NCBI RefSeq assembly: GCF_024599795.1
Contig: NZ_CP102246.1
Coordinates: forward strand, 4,836,001-4,900,000
Direction of reading: 5' to 3'
From: Enterobacter cloacae complex sp. R_G8
Lineage (GTDB): Bacteria; Pseudomonadota; Gammaproteobacteria; Enterobacterales; Enterobacteriaceae
DNA: 64,000 bases
Positions 62,777 to 64,000 of this stretch are shown one piece after another. The position numbers and the translations under genes are program-made. Below the pieces are notes generated by a model. That model had not been told where the DNA came from. It made no database searches and saw nothing but the letters and a program-made list of their open reading frames with translations. Numbering within the stretch: the stretch's first letter is position 1; every line of letters starts with the position of its first letter.

Positions 62777-63526
62777 ATGGGCAGGAAAATAATGGTGGTT
62801 ACCGCCGCGTATGGCGCGGAACAGGTGCGACAGGCGGGTGGTCAACGGGCAATGCTGCCCGTGATTGCGGGCGCGGGGGCCGACGGCGTAGAGATCCGTC
62901 GGGAGTTGTTCAGCAACGAAGAGTTACTGGCGCTACCTGCGCTGGGTGAATCTATCGAGCTGCTGGGTCTACTGGCGTGTTATTCCGCGCCCGCTGCGCT
63001 GTTTATGCCCGACGGTACCCTCAATCCCGATCTTCCCCGCTATCTCTCCGAAGCCAGCACGCTGAACGCCCTGTGGCTGAAGGTTTCTCTGGGACATTTC
63101 AGCGACACGCAACCGCCAGAAGCTCTGCGTACCCTGCTCAATGAGAGCGGCATGGCGCTGGTGGTCGAAAACGACCAGACGGACTGCGGCCAGCTTGCGC
63201 CGATGCAGCGCTTCCAGACCGCCTGCCGGGAAATGGCGCTCCCCGTTACGCTGACGTTCGACATGGGAAACTGGCTGTGGGTTGGCGACTCGCCGGAAGA
63301 AGCGGCACACCATCTGGCTCCGGCGGTCAGCTATATCCACGTGAAAGCTGCCGTACCGCATAAAGCGCAGTTCCGCGCTGTCGCGCCGGATCGCGCCGAT
63401 GCGCGCTGGCTGGCTCTGCTCAGTCAGCTGCCTGCCGATGCCCCACGCGGGATCGAGTTCCCGCTGGAAGGGGCGGACTTAACCGCCGTCACCCGCCATT
63501 ACGTTAACCTGCTGCGCGAGGAGTAA
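62777..63526 (+). CDS. Sugar phosphate isomerase/epimerase family protein (KguE-like)
   Basis: This TIM-barrel protein of 249 residues is of the xylose-isomerase-like family, with VIAGAGADGVEIRRELF, the metal-ligand Glu in ALVVENDQTDCG and LTFDMGNWLWVG, then YIHVKAA. In Pseudomonas the ketogluconate operon begins with such a gene (kguE), whose exact role is unsettled. The ATG at 62777 has GGAG upstream; an ATG five codons later is possible. The kinase follows after three bases. The assignment to ketogluconate use rests on gene order. Confidence 0.8.
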   Translation: MGRKIMVVTAAYGAEQVRQAGGQRAMLPVIAGAGADGVEIRRELFSNEELLALPALGESIELLGLLACYSAPAALFMPDGTLNPDLPRYLSEASTLNALWLKVSLGHFSDTQPPEALRTLLNESGMALVVENDQTDCGQLAPMQRFQTACREMALPVTLTFDMGNWLWVGDSPEEAAHHLAPAVSYIHVKAAVPHKAQFRAVAPDRADARWLALLSQLPADAPRGIEFPLEGADLTAVTRHYVNLLREE

Positions 63527-63529
63527 ACC

Positions 63530-64000
63530 ATGCACAAGACGCTGGATGTCATCACTATCGGTGAAGCCATGGCGATGTTTGTTGCCACCGAAACCGGTGA
63601 GCTGAGCACGGTAGAGCACTTTATCAAACGCGTGGCAGGCGCAGAGCTGAACGTGGCGACGGGGCTGGCACGCCTTGGCCTGAAAACAGGCTGGGTCAGC
63701 CGCGTGGGTGATGACAGCTTTGGTCACTTCGTTCTCGATTCGCTGAAAAAAGAGGGGATTGATGCCGCAGGCGTGACGCTCGATGGACGCTTCCCGACCG
63801 GCTTTCAGCTGAAATCGAAAGTCGAAAATGGAACCGATCCCATCGTGGAATACTTTCGCAAAGGGTCGGCGGCAAGCCATCTCTCGGTGGAAGATTATCA
63901 CGCCGACTACTTTGCGAGTGCACGCCATCTGCACCTGAGCGGCGTGGCAGCCGCGCTGTCAGCCAGCTCATATGAGCTGCTCGATCATGCCGCGACCACC
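63530..64000 (+). CDS. PfkB-family sugar kinase, N-terminal part (KguK-like)
   Basis: The first 157 codons are present; the gene runs off the window. The sequence shows the PfkB features: ITIGEAMAMF at the start, a substrate loop AGAELNVATGLARLG, WVSRVGDDSFGHFVL and VEYFRKGSAASHL. Members of this group phosphorylate 2-keto-gluconate or 2-keto-3-deoxygluconate. Next to the KguE-like gene and a PtxS-like regulator, 2-ketogluconokinase is the best guess. A transporter and a reductase would be expected to follow outside the window. Confidence 0.8.
   Translation, partial: MHKTLDVITIGEAMAMFVATETGELSTVEHFIKRVAGAELNVATGLARLGLKTGWVSRVGDDSFGHFVLDSLKKEGIDAAGVTLDGRFPTGFQLKSKVENGTDPIVEYFRKGSAASHLSVEDYHADYFASARHLHLSGVAAALSASSYELLDHAATT

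Overview
The window is an ordinary chromosomal segment of an enterobacterium, most likely Enterobacter (cloacae complex or a close relative). This rests on the near-E. coli protein sequences, gene orders that match E. coli K-12 in long blocks, an Enterobacter-like 16S V1 region, and a family of CCCTCTCCC/GGGAGAGGG palindromes in the intergenic gaps. No phage, plasmid, CRISPR array or toxin cluster is visible. One insertion sequence is present.

Layout. 1-8.3 kb: start of metH, then iclR divergent from it, the glyoxylate-bypass operon aceBAK and metA. 8.4-13.6 kb: a complete rRNA operon on the minus strand (16S, an unusually short spacer without a tRNA, 23S, 5S). 13.8-16.7 kb: purHD behind a PurR box. 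16.7-18.0 kb: an IS481-type element inserted in the loop of an intergenic palindrome. 18-23 kb: yjaH, hupA, yjaG, nfi, hemE, nudC, rsd. 23-28.6 kb: a TPP riboswitch and thiCEFSGH. 28.9-31.2 kb: an accessory island with a membrane diguanylate cyclase and an orphan lactose/cellobiose-type PTS IIB-IIA pair without IIC. 31.3-45.4 kb: rpoC, rpoB, rplL, rplJ, rplA, rplK, nusG, secE, tufB and four tRNAs. 45.7-46.6 kb: coaA.

After coaA the order departs from E. coli K-12. The gene facing coaA is dppF rather than birA, and the sequence then follows the E. coli 80-minute region: dppABCDF, a tRNA-Pro, eptB, yhjX, yhjY, tag, yiaC, bisC, yiaD. The window ends in a LacI regulator, a TIM-barrel epimerase and a PfkB kinase that look like the start of a 2-ketogluconate operon.

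How the genes work together. The window holds much of the core gene-expression machinery (rRNA, tRNAs, ribosomal proteins, RNA polymerase, Rsd, NusG, EF-Tu, HU), biosynthetic operons with readable control sites (IclR, MetJ, PurR, TPP), and peptide uptake (dpp). The points most worth a second look are the tRNA-less rRNA spacer, a UGG-anticodon tRNA-Pro where E. coli has proK (CGG), the coaA-dppF junction, the cyclase plus orphan PTS pair with a LacI-type palindrome resembling the one before the ketogluconate genes, and a G8 tract inside eptB. I see no convincing wholly new system; the cyclase/PTS island is the best candidate.
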